Positions 6,506-14,006 of a stretch of 14,006 bases of DNA are shown in pieces; position 1 is the first letter of the stretch, and each line of letters starts with the position of its first letter. Source of the stretch: an uncultured Bacteroidales bacterium (GTDB taxonomy: Bacteria > Bacteroidota > Bacteroidia > Bacteroidales > UBA932); NCBI GenBank assembly GCA_946530505.1, contig CAMNAD010000027.1:1-14006 (forward strand), given 5' to 3'. The translations under genes were made by a program, and so were the position numbers. Below the pieces are notes generated by a model. It had not been told where the DNA came from. It made no database searches and saw only the letters and a list, made by a program, of their open reading frames with translations.

Positions 6506-7162
6506 ATGAGCGAAGAAACAATCAGACTTGAATACAACACCGAAAGAGAGAAACTCAAGATAACGGAATACGGACGCAACGTGCTGAAGATGGTAGAGCA
6601 CCTGAAAGAAATTCCCGACAAGGGAAAACGCAGCGAACAGGCAGCAGCAGTGGTCAAGACCATGGAGCTCCTCAATCCCGGCGTCAAGTCCCAGGAAGAC
6701 TGGGAGCACAAACTCTGGGACCAGCTCTACATTATTGCAGAATTCGACCTGGACATAGACGCCCCATACCCCTGCCCTGTCAAGGAAGAGTTCGAAACCC
6801 GGCCCGTTCCCCTGCCTATGAAGGGGTCCAAGATCAAGGCCACCCACTACGGCAGGAACATCGAGCGAATCATTGAACTTGTAAGCAACGAGCCGGAAGG
6901 AGAGATAAAAGACGCTCTCATCCATTCGCTGGCCACATATATGCGTACCCAGTACCTTATCTGGAACAAAGACAGCGTAGCCGACGAAACGATCTTTGCC
7001 GACATCGAAAAAATGTCCGACTACAAGATCAAGGTGCCGGAAGGCCTCAAGCTCAAGGGGGTCTCGCAGGATGCATCCTTCGCCCGTCCCACCTTGGGAA
7101 TCAAGCCGCAGTCCGGCAAGAAAAACAACTTCCGATACGGAAAGAAAGGCAAGAAGAAATGA
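6506..7162 (+). CDS. DUF4290 family protein
   Basis: Bacteroidota-specific cytoplasmic protein of unknown function, 218 aa from the ATG at 6506. That start is chosen because the upstream in-frame extension would run through the divergent promoter region and into the neighbouring gene, and because the family begins near here. Conserved blocks are YNTEREKLKITEYGRNVLKM (10-29), DWEHKLWDQLYIIAEFDLDI (65-84) followed by DAPYPCP, and KATHYGRNIERIIE (111-124). The C-terminus is very basic (KKNNFRYGKKGKKK), which could contact nucleic acid or ribosomes, though that is only inference. No membrane segment or signal peptide is seen. The stop overlaps the ftsK start by 4 nt (ATGA), so it heads the operon with ftsK. 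Confidence 0.88.
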   Translation: MSEETIRLEYNTEREKLKITEYGRNVLKMVEHLKEIPDKGKRSEQAAAVVKTMELLNPGVKSQEDWEHKLWDQLYIIAEFDLDIDAPYPCPVKEEFETRPVPLPMKGSKIKATHYGRNIERIIELVSNEPEGEIKDALIHSLATYMRTQYLIWNKDSVADETIFADIEKMSDYKIKVPEGLKLKGVSQDASFARPTLGIKPQSGKKNNFRYGKKGKKK

Positions 7163-9573
7163 GCAGATTCGGAGACTACATGGCATTCTGGAGAAACTGG
7201 GATGAAAAAGAACGTGGCAATGCAAAGATAATAGCAGGGCTCGCCGTCGCCGTCCTATGCCTTTTCATACTCATCTCCTGTGTCTCATATCTCTTCCACT
7301 GGCAGCAGGATATGAGCCTTCTCGGAGACCCATCAATGATGGAAAGCAGCACAGAAGTGGGCAATGCGGCCGGCAAGCTCGGATACCGCACAGGGCATCT
7401 GCTTATCTGCAGCCTCTTCGGCCTCGGCAGTTTTGTGCTGCTCACCATACTGGCGGCGATAAGCGTGCGCCTGCTCGGGAATCGCTGGAATTTCTCCCTT
7501 GTCAAGACCACCCTTCTTGCACTTAGCGGAGCTCTGGTCGCATCGCTGCTGCTCGCATTGGCCGGTAACCTTGCAGGCATTCCTTCCGCCTTCGGAGGCG
7601 GCCTGGGAGGGGAATTCGGAAAGCAGGTCATACTCTGGAGCGACAATCTTTTCGGAAATATCATCACCGGCATACTGGTCCTCCTGCTTCTGGTGTGCTG
7701 GCTTTTCTTCAGCAGCCGCCGATTCACCGACTGGGTATATTCCCTCGGCCGCAAGGATGCCGCAGAGATACTTGTAGATGCCGCCGCAGAGGAGGAATCG
7801 GAGATGGAGGAGGCAGAGCCGGAGCCGGAGTACGTGCCTGAGTCCGTACCGGAACCGGAGCCGATTGCCGACGATGCCGTCAGTATTCAGGCCGATGGAG
7901 GGGCAAGCCCGGACAGCGAACTCCCGAAGGAGGCGGAGTCCACTCTCGAAGTCGTGACCGACGACACCCTGGAGAACGAGCGCTACGAGAAACTGCCGCC
8001 GATCGACAACCGCCTCGATCCGCCCGAAGGCCTTCCCAAATACAAGGCCCCGACCCTCGACCTTCTCGAAGCCCATGCCTCCGACCGCAGGCTTCCTTCG
8101 AACGAGGAGCTCCAGCGCAACAACAACAAGATACGCGCTACGCTCAAGAACTACAAGATAGAGATCACCGAGGTCAAGGCTCAGGTAGGCCCCACCGTCA
8201 CCCTTTACCGAGTGACCCTGGCCCCCGGCGTGCGCATTTCCGAAGTTAAGAAACTGCAGGAAGACATCGGCATGCAGATGAATGCCAAGGGCGTCCGCGT
8301 TGTCACGCTCTCGGATTCGGTGGGAATCGAAGTCGCCAACGACTACGCCTCGATCGTGCCGCTGAAGAGCCTGCTCAACAGCGAAGCCTTCCGCACCAGC
8401 AAATACGAGCTGCCGGTGGCCATCGGCTACACGATAACCCAGCAGGTCAAGGTATTCGACCTCAGCGACGCCCCCCACCTCCTGGTTGCAGGCGCCACCA
8501 AGCAGGGCAAGTCCGTAGGCCTCAACATCATCATCGCCTCGCTGCTCTACGCCAAGCACCCGTCCGAACTCAAGTTCGTCTTCATCGACCCGAAGATGGT
8601 CGAATTCTCGGCCTACAACCAGCTCCTCAAGCACTACCTCGCGGTACTTCCCACCGCCGGCGACGAAGAAGAAGAGAAGGCAAAGGCCATCGTGAAGAAC
8701 GCCAAGGACGCCGAACTCACCTTGAAGAGCCTCTGCATCGAGATGGACCAGCGCTACGAGCTGCTGAGCCGCGCAGGCGAGAACAAGATCACCGACTACA
8801 ACGAGAAGTACAAGGCCCGCAAGCTCAATCCCAAGAACGGGCACAGGTTCCTTCCCTACCTCGTCACCATAGTGGATGAATACGCCGACCTCACCATGAC
8901 CATGGGCGCAAGCCCGGAAGTGAGGGCGTCTTCGAAGAGCATACAGAACTCCATCATCCGCCTGGCCCAGAAGGGCCGTGCCGCCGGCATACACGTGATC
9001 ATCGCAACCCAGCGACCGTCCGTAGATGTTATTTCCGGCGTGATCAAGGGCAACTTCCCTCTGCGAATCGCCTTCCGGGTGGCATCCCGCACCGACTCCA
9101 TGACCATCCTCGACTCCCCCGGCGCCGAGAAACTCATAGGCCGCGGCGACATGCTGCTTTCCGCTGGCATCGAGAACGAGCGCATCCAGTGCGGTTTCGT
9201 GAGCGGCAGCGAGATCAAGGCCATCACCAACTTCATCGGCGAACAGGAGGGATATGGCAAGAGCTACAATACTCCTTATTATCTGCCCGAAGTCAAGGAG
9301 GAAGAGAAGGAAGGCGGAGCCAAGGGCGAACTGGGCGATCTGGACGAGCGCTTTGAAGAAGCTGCCAAACTCGTGGTCACCACGCAGAAGGGTTCTACCT
9401 CCGACCTGCAGCGCAGACTCGGCATGGGCTATGCCAAGGCGGGCCGCGTGATGGATCAACTCGAGCAGGCCGGAATAGTCGGCCCGCAGGAAGGAAGCAA
9501 ACCGCGCACGGTTCTTGTATCTACCCTCGATGATTTGGAAACTTTGATCGAAAATCTGAAAAATGATGCGTAG
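7159..9573 (+). CDS. ftsK: DNA translocase FtsK
   Basis: FtsK is a septum-anchored hexameric motor that pumps chromosome termini apart before division. The 804-aa protein has about four N-terminal membrane segments (24-47, 77-105, 115-140, 165-184), an acidic Pro/Glu linker (about 210-290), then alpha/beta motor and gamma domains. Walker A is GATKQGKS (445-452) and Walker B VTIVDEYADL (569-578, Asp573-Glu574). VIIATQRPSVDVISG (613-627) is the conserved segment following Walker B. The C-terminal winged helix (about 735-800, LQRRLGMGYAKAGRVMDQLE) is the gamma domain that reads polarity sequences in FtsK/SpoIIIE proteins. Length is typical for Bacteroidota. It overlaps the upstream gene by 4 nt and the LolA-like gene by 11 nt. 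Confidence 0.97.
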   Translation: MSRFGDYMAFWRNWDEKERGNAKIIAGLAVAVLCLFILISCVSYLFHWQQDMSLLGDPSMMESSTEVGNAAGKLGYRTGHLLICSLFGLGSFVLLTILAAISVRLLGNRWNFSLVKTTLLALSGALVASLLLALAGNLAGIPSAFGGGLGGEFGKQVILWSDNLFGNIITGILVLLLLVCWLFFSSRRFTDWVYSLGRKDAAEILVDAAAEEESEMEEAEPEPEYVPESVPEPEPIADDAVSIQADGGASPDSELPKEAESTLEVVTDDTLENERYEKLPPIDNRLDPPEGLPKYKAPTLDLLEAHASDRRLPSNEELQRNNNKIRATLKNYKIEITEVKAQVGPTVTLYRVTLAPGVRISEVKKLQEDIGMQMNAKGVRVVTLSDSVGIEVANDYASIVPLKSLLNSEAFRTSKYELPVAIGYTITQQVKVFDLSDAPHLLVAGATKQGKSVGLNIIIASLLYAKHPSELKFVFIDPKMVEFSAYNQLLKHYLAVLPTAGDEEEEKAKAIVKNAKDAELTLKSLCIEMDQRYELLSRAGENKITDYNEKYKARKLNPKNGHRFLPYLVTIVDEYADLTMTMGASPEVRASSKSIQNSIIRLAQKGRAAGIHVIIATQRPSVDVISGVIKGNFPLRIAFRVASRTDSMTILDSPGAEKLIGRGDMLLSAGIENERIQCGFVSGSEIKAITNFIGEQEGYGKSYNTPYYLPEVKEEEKEGGAKGELGDLDERFEEAAKLVVTTQKGSTSDLQRRLGMGYAKAGRVMDQLEQAGIVGPQEGSKPRTVLVSTLDDLETLIENLKNDA

Positions 9574-10072
9574 ATTTTTCATACTTTCGGCCGCCGCGCT
9601 GCTCTGCCTGCAGGCAGTAGCGCAGAATGCCGCCTCTCAGATCAAGGACCTGCTCGCAAGCAATCGCGTGAGCATCAGTTACAGTTATTCCGATTCCGCA
9701 GGCAATGAACTCGGAAAGGGCTTGGCTACAGTTCAGGGGCATTGCTACAAGGTTATCGAAAGCGGCACCACCTACTGCTGCGACGGCAGCACTCTCTGGA
9801 CCGAGATACCGAGGTCGAAAGAGATCTACATCGAGAACGGTGGCGGTCCCGCCGATATATTCGGGCATCTGGACAGCATCATCGACAATGTGACCGACCT
9901 GGTGCTGGACGGCACGAGGGTGTCCTTCAAACTGACCATGCAGGGTATCCCGGAGCCTTTGAGCTGCAAAGCGACGATTCTGAGAAAGACGGAATTTTCA
10001 GAAGATCTGAAAGATTTCCGTCTGGATATGGTAAAATATGACAGACTCTGGACAATAACCGATCTGAGATGA
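9563..10072 (+). CDS. lolA: LolA-like periplasmic lipoprotein chaperone
   Basis: LolA carries lipoproteins across the periplasm to the outer membrane. This 169-aa protein has a signal peptide with probable cleavage after AVA (residue 20). The central segment KVIESGTTYCCDGSTLWTEI (63-82), followed by PRSKEIYIE, follows the LolA pattern of a strand, a DG turn, then xLWxYxP and a strand. The position directly after ftsK matches the ftsK-lolA order known in other bacteria and supports the call. It is shorter than typical LolA (about 200 aa) and sequence similarity is low, so a divergent LolA-like protein of other function is possible. Two adjacent ATGs (9563, 9566) lie inside the end of ftsK, which implies coupled translation. 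The stop overlaps the next start by 4 nt. Confidence 0.65.
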   Translation: MMRRFFILSAAALLCLQAVAQNAASQIKDLLASNRVSISYSYSDSAGNELGKGLATVQGHCYKVIESGTTYCCDGSTLWTEIPRSKEIYIENGGGPADIFGHLDSIIDNVTDLVLDGTRVSFKLTMQGIPEPLSCKATILRKTEFSEDLKDFRLDMVKYDRLWTITDLR

Positions 10073-12975
10073 TACCATTCCTCAAACAAGTTGCACATCA
10101 TTACCATCCGGCTCCCGAGATCAGCCGGATGTGTTTTATATTCCCGAACAAGCGCGCGGTGAGTTTCTTCCGCAAATACATGGGAGAAGAGTGCGCCGCA
10201 GCGAAAAAGGCGATGATCTCGCCCGAATGCCTTACCATCAACGATTTCTTTGCGCGCATAGGAGGGCTGCGCCCCGCCGACCGCATGGAATCCCTCGTCA
10301 CCCTGTACGACTGCTACAGCAAGTTGTACAAGAATGCAGAGTCTCTGGACGAGTTCCTTTTCTGGGGCGGGGTGCTGCTGAGCGACTTCGCTGAGGTGGA
10401 CAAGTATCTGGTGAAGGCGGACCACATCTTCAAGAACGTGGCGGAGTTCCGGCAGATGCAGGATGACCTCAGTTATCTGGAGCCGGGGCAGCGCGAGGCG
10501 ATGGAGAGTTTCCTCGGGCAGTTCAAAAACTCCGGCGACTATAAAGAGAAATTCCGCCGCATCTGGGATATTCTTTTGCCACTCTACCACTCGTTCAACG
10601 AGGCCCTTGCTGCCAAGGGGCTGGCTTCGGAGGGAGCGTTGTACCGTTCCATTGCCGACCGTCTTGAAAGCGAGTCTGCGGTGGATGTGCTGGCGGGCAA
10701 TTTCCCGGACTGCGAGAAATTCGTTTTCGTGGGGCTGAATGCGCTGAACGAGTGCGAGAAGAAGGTGCTTCGCAAGATGCGGGATGCGCATCTGGCGGAG
10801 TTCTGCTGGGATTTCAGCAGCAAGGAGATAAAGGATCCTGCGAACAGGTCGTCGTTCTTTCTGGCTCAAAATGTGGCCGAGTTTCCTCAGGCCTTCGGGC
10901 TTGATCCGGACGGCCTCCCCCGCCCCGTCGTCAACGTAGTTTCCGTCCCCTCTTCGGTCGGCCAGACGAAACTGCTGCCGTATATTTTATCGGGGTCGTC
11001 GGTTGCAGGTATCCCCCCTGAGGGAGTTCGCCCTTCGGGCTCACCCCACCATCCCTTCGGGACGGTCCCCCCGCTATCGAACCGCGGGTGTTACGTCCCT
11101 CAGGGGGGATACCTGCAACCGTCCGCCATCGACATCAACACCGCAATAGTTCTGCCGGATGAAGGGCTGCTGCTGAATGTGCTGAATTCGATTCCGCCGC
11201 AGATAAAAAACGTCAACGTGACCATGGGCTACCCCATGGGCGACAGCGAATTCACCGCACTTATGGACGAGCTCGCCGCCATGCAACTTAACGCAAGGGA
11301 AAGGAACGGCTCGGTGCAGTTTTATCACAGGCACATCTGGAACATCTTCAGCAACAGCATACTGCGAAGCATTCTGGACGAAGCGGGAAGCGCAATCGTG
11401 AAAAAGGTAAGGGAAGAGGCCAGATACTATGTGCCGCAGGAGGCCTTCCGGGGCAGCGCCATACTCGAACTCATATTCCGTCCGGCGACGGATCCGGGGC
11501 AGTACGTGCGCGAATTCCTGCTTGGTCTCGCTCCACTGCTGAAGCAGCATGGAGGAATGCAGATGGAACTCGACTTCGCGATGTTCGCCTACAAGGCGGC
11601 CACCCGCCTGCAGAGCCTGAACCTCCAGATACAGCCACGCACCTGGTGGCGTCTCTTCGGGCAGCTCGCAGGCCGCGCCAGCGTCCCCTTCGACGGGGAA
11701 CCTCTGCTGGGCATGCAGATAATGGGCCCGCTTGAAACGCGCGCCCTGGATTTCGAGAATCTCATCATCCTCTCCTGCAACGAGGGCATCTTCCCCCGCA
11801 GGGCGGTATCCCCTTCGTTCATCCCCGCCGAACTCCGCAAGGGTTTCGGACTGCCTACCTATGAATACCAGGATGCAGTCTGGGCCTACTACTTCTACCG
11901 CCTCATCCAGCGCGCGCAGAACGTCTGGCTGATCTTCGACTCCCGCACGGAACTCAGCCGCAGCGGCGAGGAGAGCCGCTACATACGCCAGATGCAGATG
12001 CTCTACGACTTCGACATCCACCGCTATGTGGTGAAGGCCCCCATAAGGGAGGCGCAGGCTGAAGGGGCCATCCCCAAGACGGACGGCGACATCGCAAAGA
12101 TGCAGGAGGACGGATTCCATCTTTCGGCATCCGCACTGCAGAACTATCTGGCCTGCCCGGCCAAGTTCTATTTCTCGAAGGTGAAGGAGCTGAAGGCGGC
12201 GGACGAGGTGAGCGAAGCGCTGGATGCCGGAATGCTCGGAGACGTCCTCCACAAGACAATGCAGACTCTCTACTCCGACCGCAAGGAGATAAGCAGGTCC
12301 TACCTCGAAGAGCTGCTTGCCGGCAAGGAGCGCATCCGCAGCATCATCGAGGCGCTGATAATGGAACAGCTGCACACCGACGAGGTCGAGGGCAGGAACC
12401 TCATATTCGAGGATCTGATACTGAAATATGCGGAGCAGATACTGCGCACCGACCTTGCCCTGCTGCAGGAAAAAGGGCTCGCCTCGTTCCGCATCCTGGG
12501 CCTCGAACTCAAACGCTACAAGGACATCGGCGGCTTCCATTTCAAGGGATTCATCGACCGTCTGGACTCGTTCGAGCGGGGAACGGTGCGAGTTGTGGAC
12601 TACAAGACGGGCAAGGTTTCCGACCAGGACATCCTGATCGACGACGGTAACGCGCAGCAGGTGGTGGACGCCCTGTTCGGCCCCGACAACTCCAAGCGGC
12701 CGAAGATTGCCCTGCAGCTCTACCTCTACGACGAGTTTCTCGACAGGGACCTCCGTGCGGAAGGCAGCGCTCTCGAGAACTGCATCTACCAGACCACAGA
12801 TCTCTTCGTGCAGAAGCCCCGGAGCGTGCCGGCAAGTCCGGAATTCCGGCGCCTGATGAAAGAGCGGGTGGCCCTGCTGCTGGACGAACTGCGCGACAAG
12901 GACGTGCCGTGGAACAGGACATCGGACACGAAGACCTGCGAATATTGTGACTTCAAAACCATTTGCGGACGATGA
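10069..12975 (+). CDS. addB: AddB-like nuclease (PD-(D/E)XK, iron-sulfur type)
   Basis: Predicted partner of the downstream AddA-like protein in processing double-strand ends for recombination. The 968-aa product has a degenerate helicase-like N-terminal half (FIFPNKRAVSFF at 23-34, NLIILSCNEGIFPRR near 564-578) without a Walker A motif, as usual for Bacteroidota AddB-like proteins. The C-terminal RecB-type nuclease shows His728 (GDVLHKTM), Asp830 (GFIDRLD) and Asp844-Tyr-Lys846 (VVDYKTGK). Cys696 (YLACPAKF) with Cys957, Cys960 and Cys966 (CEYCDFKTICG) reproduces the AddB 4Fe-4S cysteine pattern. Residues about 311-351 are encoded by an inserted palindromic element and look unlike the rest of the protein; the frame is kept. 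The gene overlaps both neighbours by 4 nt (ATGA). Confidence 0.87.
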   Translation: MIPFLKQVAHHYHPAPEISRMCFIFPNKRAVSFFRKYMGEECAAAKKAMISPECLTINDFFARIGGLRPADRMESLVTLYDCYSKLYKNAESLDEFLFWGGVLLSDFAEVDKYLVKADHIFKNVAEFRQMQDDLSYLEPGQREAMESFLGQFKNSGDYKEKFRRIWDILLPLYHSFNEALAAKGLASEGALYRSIADRLESESAVDVLAGNFPDCEKFVFVGLNALNECEKKVLRKMRDAHLAEFCWDFSSKEIKDPANRSSFFLAQNVAEFPQAFGLDPDGLPRPVVNVVSVPSSVGQTKLLPYILSGSSVAGIPPEGVRPSGSPHHPFGTVPPLSNRGCYVPQGGYLQPSAIDINTAIVLPDEGLLLNVLNSIPPQIKNVNVTMGYPMGDSEFTALMDELAAMQLNARERNGSVQFYHRHIWNIFSNSILRSILDEAGSAIVKKVREEARYYVPQEAFRGSAILELIFRPATDPGQYVREFLLGLAPLLKQHGGMQMELDFAMFAYKAATRLQSLNLQIQPRTWWRLFGQLAGRASVPFDGEPLLGMQIMGPLETRALDFENLIILSCNEGIFPRRAVSPSFIPAELRKGFGLPTYEYQDAVWAYYFYRLIQRAQNVWLIFDSRTELSRSGEESRYIRQMQMLYDFDIHRYVVKAPIREAQAEGAIPKTDGDIAKMQEDGFHLSASALQNYLACPAKFYFSKVKELKAADEVSEALDAGMLGDVLHKTMQTLYSDRKEISRSYLEELLAGKERIRSIIEALIMEQLHTDEVEGRNLIFEDLILKYAEQILRTDLALLQEKGLASFRILGLELKRYKDIGGFHFKGFIDRLDSFERGTVRVVDYKTGKVSDQDILIDDGNAQQVVDALFGPDNSKRPKIALQLYLYDEFLDRDLRAEGSALENCIYQTTDLFVQKPRSVPASPEFRRLMKERVALLLDELRDKDVPWNRTSDTKTCEYCDFKTICGR
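11001..11120. mobile_element. In-frame palindromic element inside the addB-like gene
   Basis: Bases 11001-11025 and 11096-11120 are perfect 25-bp inverted repeats (outer part GGTTGCAGGTATCCCCCC). The 70-bp interior contains three smaller inverted repeats: GCCCTTCGGGC (11030-11040), TCCCTTCGGGA (11052-11062), and CCCGC / GCGGG (11070-11074 with 11084-11088). GTC occurs immediately on each side (10998-11000 and 11121-11123), consistent with a 3-bp target duplication. Element plus duplication make 123 bp, or 41 codons, so the frame is kept. No transposase is encoded, so mobility would have to be supplied in trans. The class resembles MITE, REP or Rickettsia palindromic elements; I cannot name the family. 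Confidence 0.75.
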
Positions 12976-14006
12976 TAAAGATTCTGAAAGCCTCCGCAGG
13001 GTCGGGCAAGACATACGCCCTCGCGAAAGAGTATATATCGCTGCTCACCGGCAAATATGCCTACAGGCACATCCTTGCCGTAACCTTCACCAACAAGGCC
13101 ACGGCCGAGATGAAGAGCCGCATCCTGAAGTTCCTCTCGGAATCGTCCGACAAGAACGAACGGGAGATGCTGCGCGACATCCTCCACGACTACAGCGCCT
13201 TCGCGGTGAGCACCATCGACAAATTCTTCCAGCAGGCGCTGAAGGCCTTCGCGAGGGAGATCGGGCAGGTCGCCGATTATCAGATAGACCTGGACAAAGA
13301 CTCCCTGATCCGCGAAGCCATGGACCGCATCCTCGATTCCCTCACCAGGAAGGACACGGAAATCCTGGACTGGATGCAGCGCAGCGTGGCTACCGACCTC
13401 TCGCAGGGCAAGCGCGTCAACATCGAAGAGAGTCTCTATGAGATGGGCGGCCGCCTGATGATGCAGGGTGCAGGCTCCACCGACGAACTCCAGAAGCGCT
13501 TCAGCAAGAAGAACCTCCAGGCCATACGCAAGAACTGCGATCAGATAATCGGGGACTTCACCGACGAACTCAACGCAGCCGCAAAGGACGTAGTTGTCAG
13601 CAAGGCCAATTCCGTAAAACAGCTCGCCCCCTACCTCAAGGGCTTCAAGACCTGGGAGATGATCCCCCAGTGCAAGGCCACCCTGATGAAGGAGGCCGAC
13701 GGCAGCGTTTTCTGCGATCTTCTGTTCGGAGAGCGCTACACCTGGTACTGCACGGCCTGGCTGCTGCGCGACATGAGCTTCAGCCTCGGGCTCGCCGGGG
13801 AATTCTACCGTTCCTACAGGGAACTCCTCAAAGAGAAGAACGTGATGGTGCTCGACGAATCGAACGTCATCCTCAAGGATATCATAGCCGGCAGCGACGC
13901 TCCCTTCGTGTACGAGAAGATGGGAGTGCGCTACGAGAACTTCCTGATAGACGAGTTCCAGGACACTTCCAACATTCAGTGGGAGAACTTCCGCCCGCTG
14001 CTCAAG
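12972..14006 (+). CDS. addA: AddA-like UvrD/Rep-family helicase-nuclease (N-terminal part, cut by window end)
   Basis: The frame is open from the ATG at 12972 to the last base, giving 345 residues of what is normally a protein over 1000 aa. It is a superfamily 1A helicase of the UvrD/RecB/AddA group. Walker A is ASAGSGKT (7-14), motif Ia TFTNKATAEM (38-47), a conserved VSTIDKFFQ (79-87), and Walker B IDEFQDTS (326-333). With the adjacent AddB-like nuclease it should form an AddAB-type complex that unwinds and resects broken DNA ends before RecA loading. The start overlaps the addB stop by 4 nt (ATGA), as expected for subunits of one complex. The C-terminal nuclease domain lies outside the window and cannot be checked. 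Confidence 0.9.
   Translation, partial: MIKILKASAGSGKTYALAKEYISLLTGKYAYRHILAVTFTNKATAEMKSRILKFLSESSDKNEREMLRDILHDYSAFAVSTIDKFFQQALKAFAREIGQVADYQIDLDKDSLIREAMDRILDSLTRKDTEILDWMQRSVATDLSQGKRVNIEESLYEMGGRLMMQGAGSTDELQKRFSKKNLQAIRKNCDQIIGDFTDELNAAAKDVVVSKANSVKQLAPYLKGFKTWEMIPQCKATLMKEADGSVFCDLLFGERYTWYCTAWLLRDMSFSLGLAGEFYRSYRELLKEKNVMVLDESNVILKDIIAGSDAPFVYEKMGVRYENFLIDEFQDTSNIQWENFRPLLK

Noticed and set aside
7333..9582. Long minus-strand ORF opposite ftsK
   Set aside because: Shadow of FtsK, whose motifs are unambiguous on the plus strand. The same applies to minus-strand ORFs at 2797-3960, 9826-10869 and 11074-13014.
11066..11092. tRNA T-arm-like motif (GGTTCGATA with CCCGC / GCGGG stem on the minus strand)
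   Set aside because: No acceptor, D or anticodon arm can be formed around it. It is part of the palindromic element and lies inside a coding gene.

Overview
The window looks like chromosome of a gut-type Bacteroidales bacterium (Bacteroidota), probably of moderately high GC. The reasons are a DUF4290 protein, a lipoprotein with a Fibrobacter-type FISUMP domain, a Bacteroidota-type FtsK, and promoters with the phylum-specific TTTG-N20-TAnnTTTG layout. Rikenellaceae or a Cryptobacteroides-like lineage is my guess, not something the sequence proves. No phage, plasmid, rRNA or tRNA gene is visible.

Layout: (1) 1-420 is a non-coding tandem array of 51-bp units, each with two inverted repeats, probably cut by the window start. 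A strong intrinsic terminator follows at 443-474. (2) Minus strand 2746-527: ackA then pta, an acetate/ATP operon with a well-formed promoter. (3) Plus strand 2830-3888: a very short ComEC-like channel protein, divergent from ackA. (4) 3917-4023: nested concentric inverted repeats between convergent genes. (5) Minus strand 6416-4024: a FISUMP lipoprotein, LemA and a TPM-domain (YgcG-like) membrane protein, probably one operon. (6) Plus strand 6506 to the window end: DUF4290 protein, FtsK, a LolA-like periplasmic chaperone, an AddB-like nuclease and an AddA-like helicase-nuclease (cut by the window end). These genes overlap one another by 4-11 nt.

The first operon makes ATP and acetate from acetyl-CoA. 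The second is an envelope set. The third joins chromosome segregation at the septum (FtsK), lipoprotein transport (LolA-like) and double-strand-break processing (AddAB-like).

The most striking observation is inside the addB-like gene. At 11001-11120 there is a 120-bp element with perfect 25-bp terminal inverted repeats, flanked by GTC on both sides. It is read through in frame and adds 41 codons to a linker of the protein. It behaves like an in-gene palindromic element, comparable in concept to the Rickettsia palindromic elements. The second notable structure is the 51-bp array at the left edge, with its 204-bp higher-order period and near-helical spacing of palindromic half-sites.
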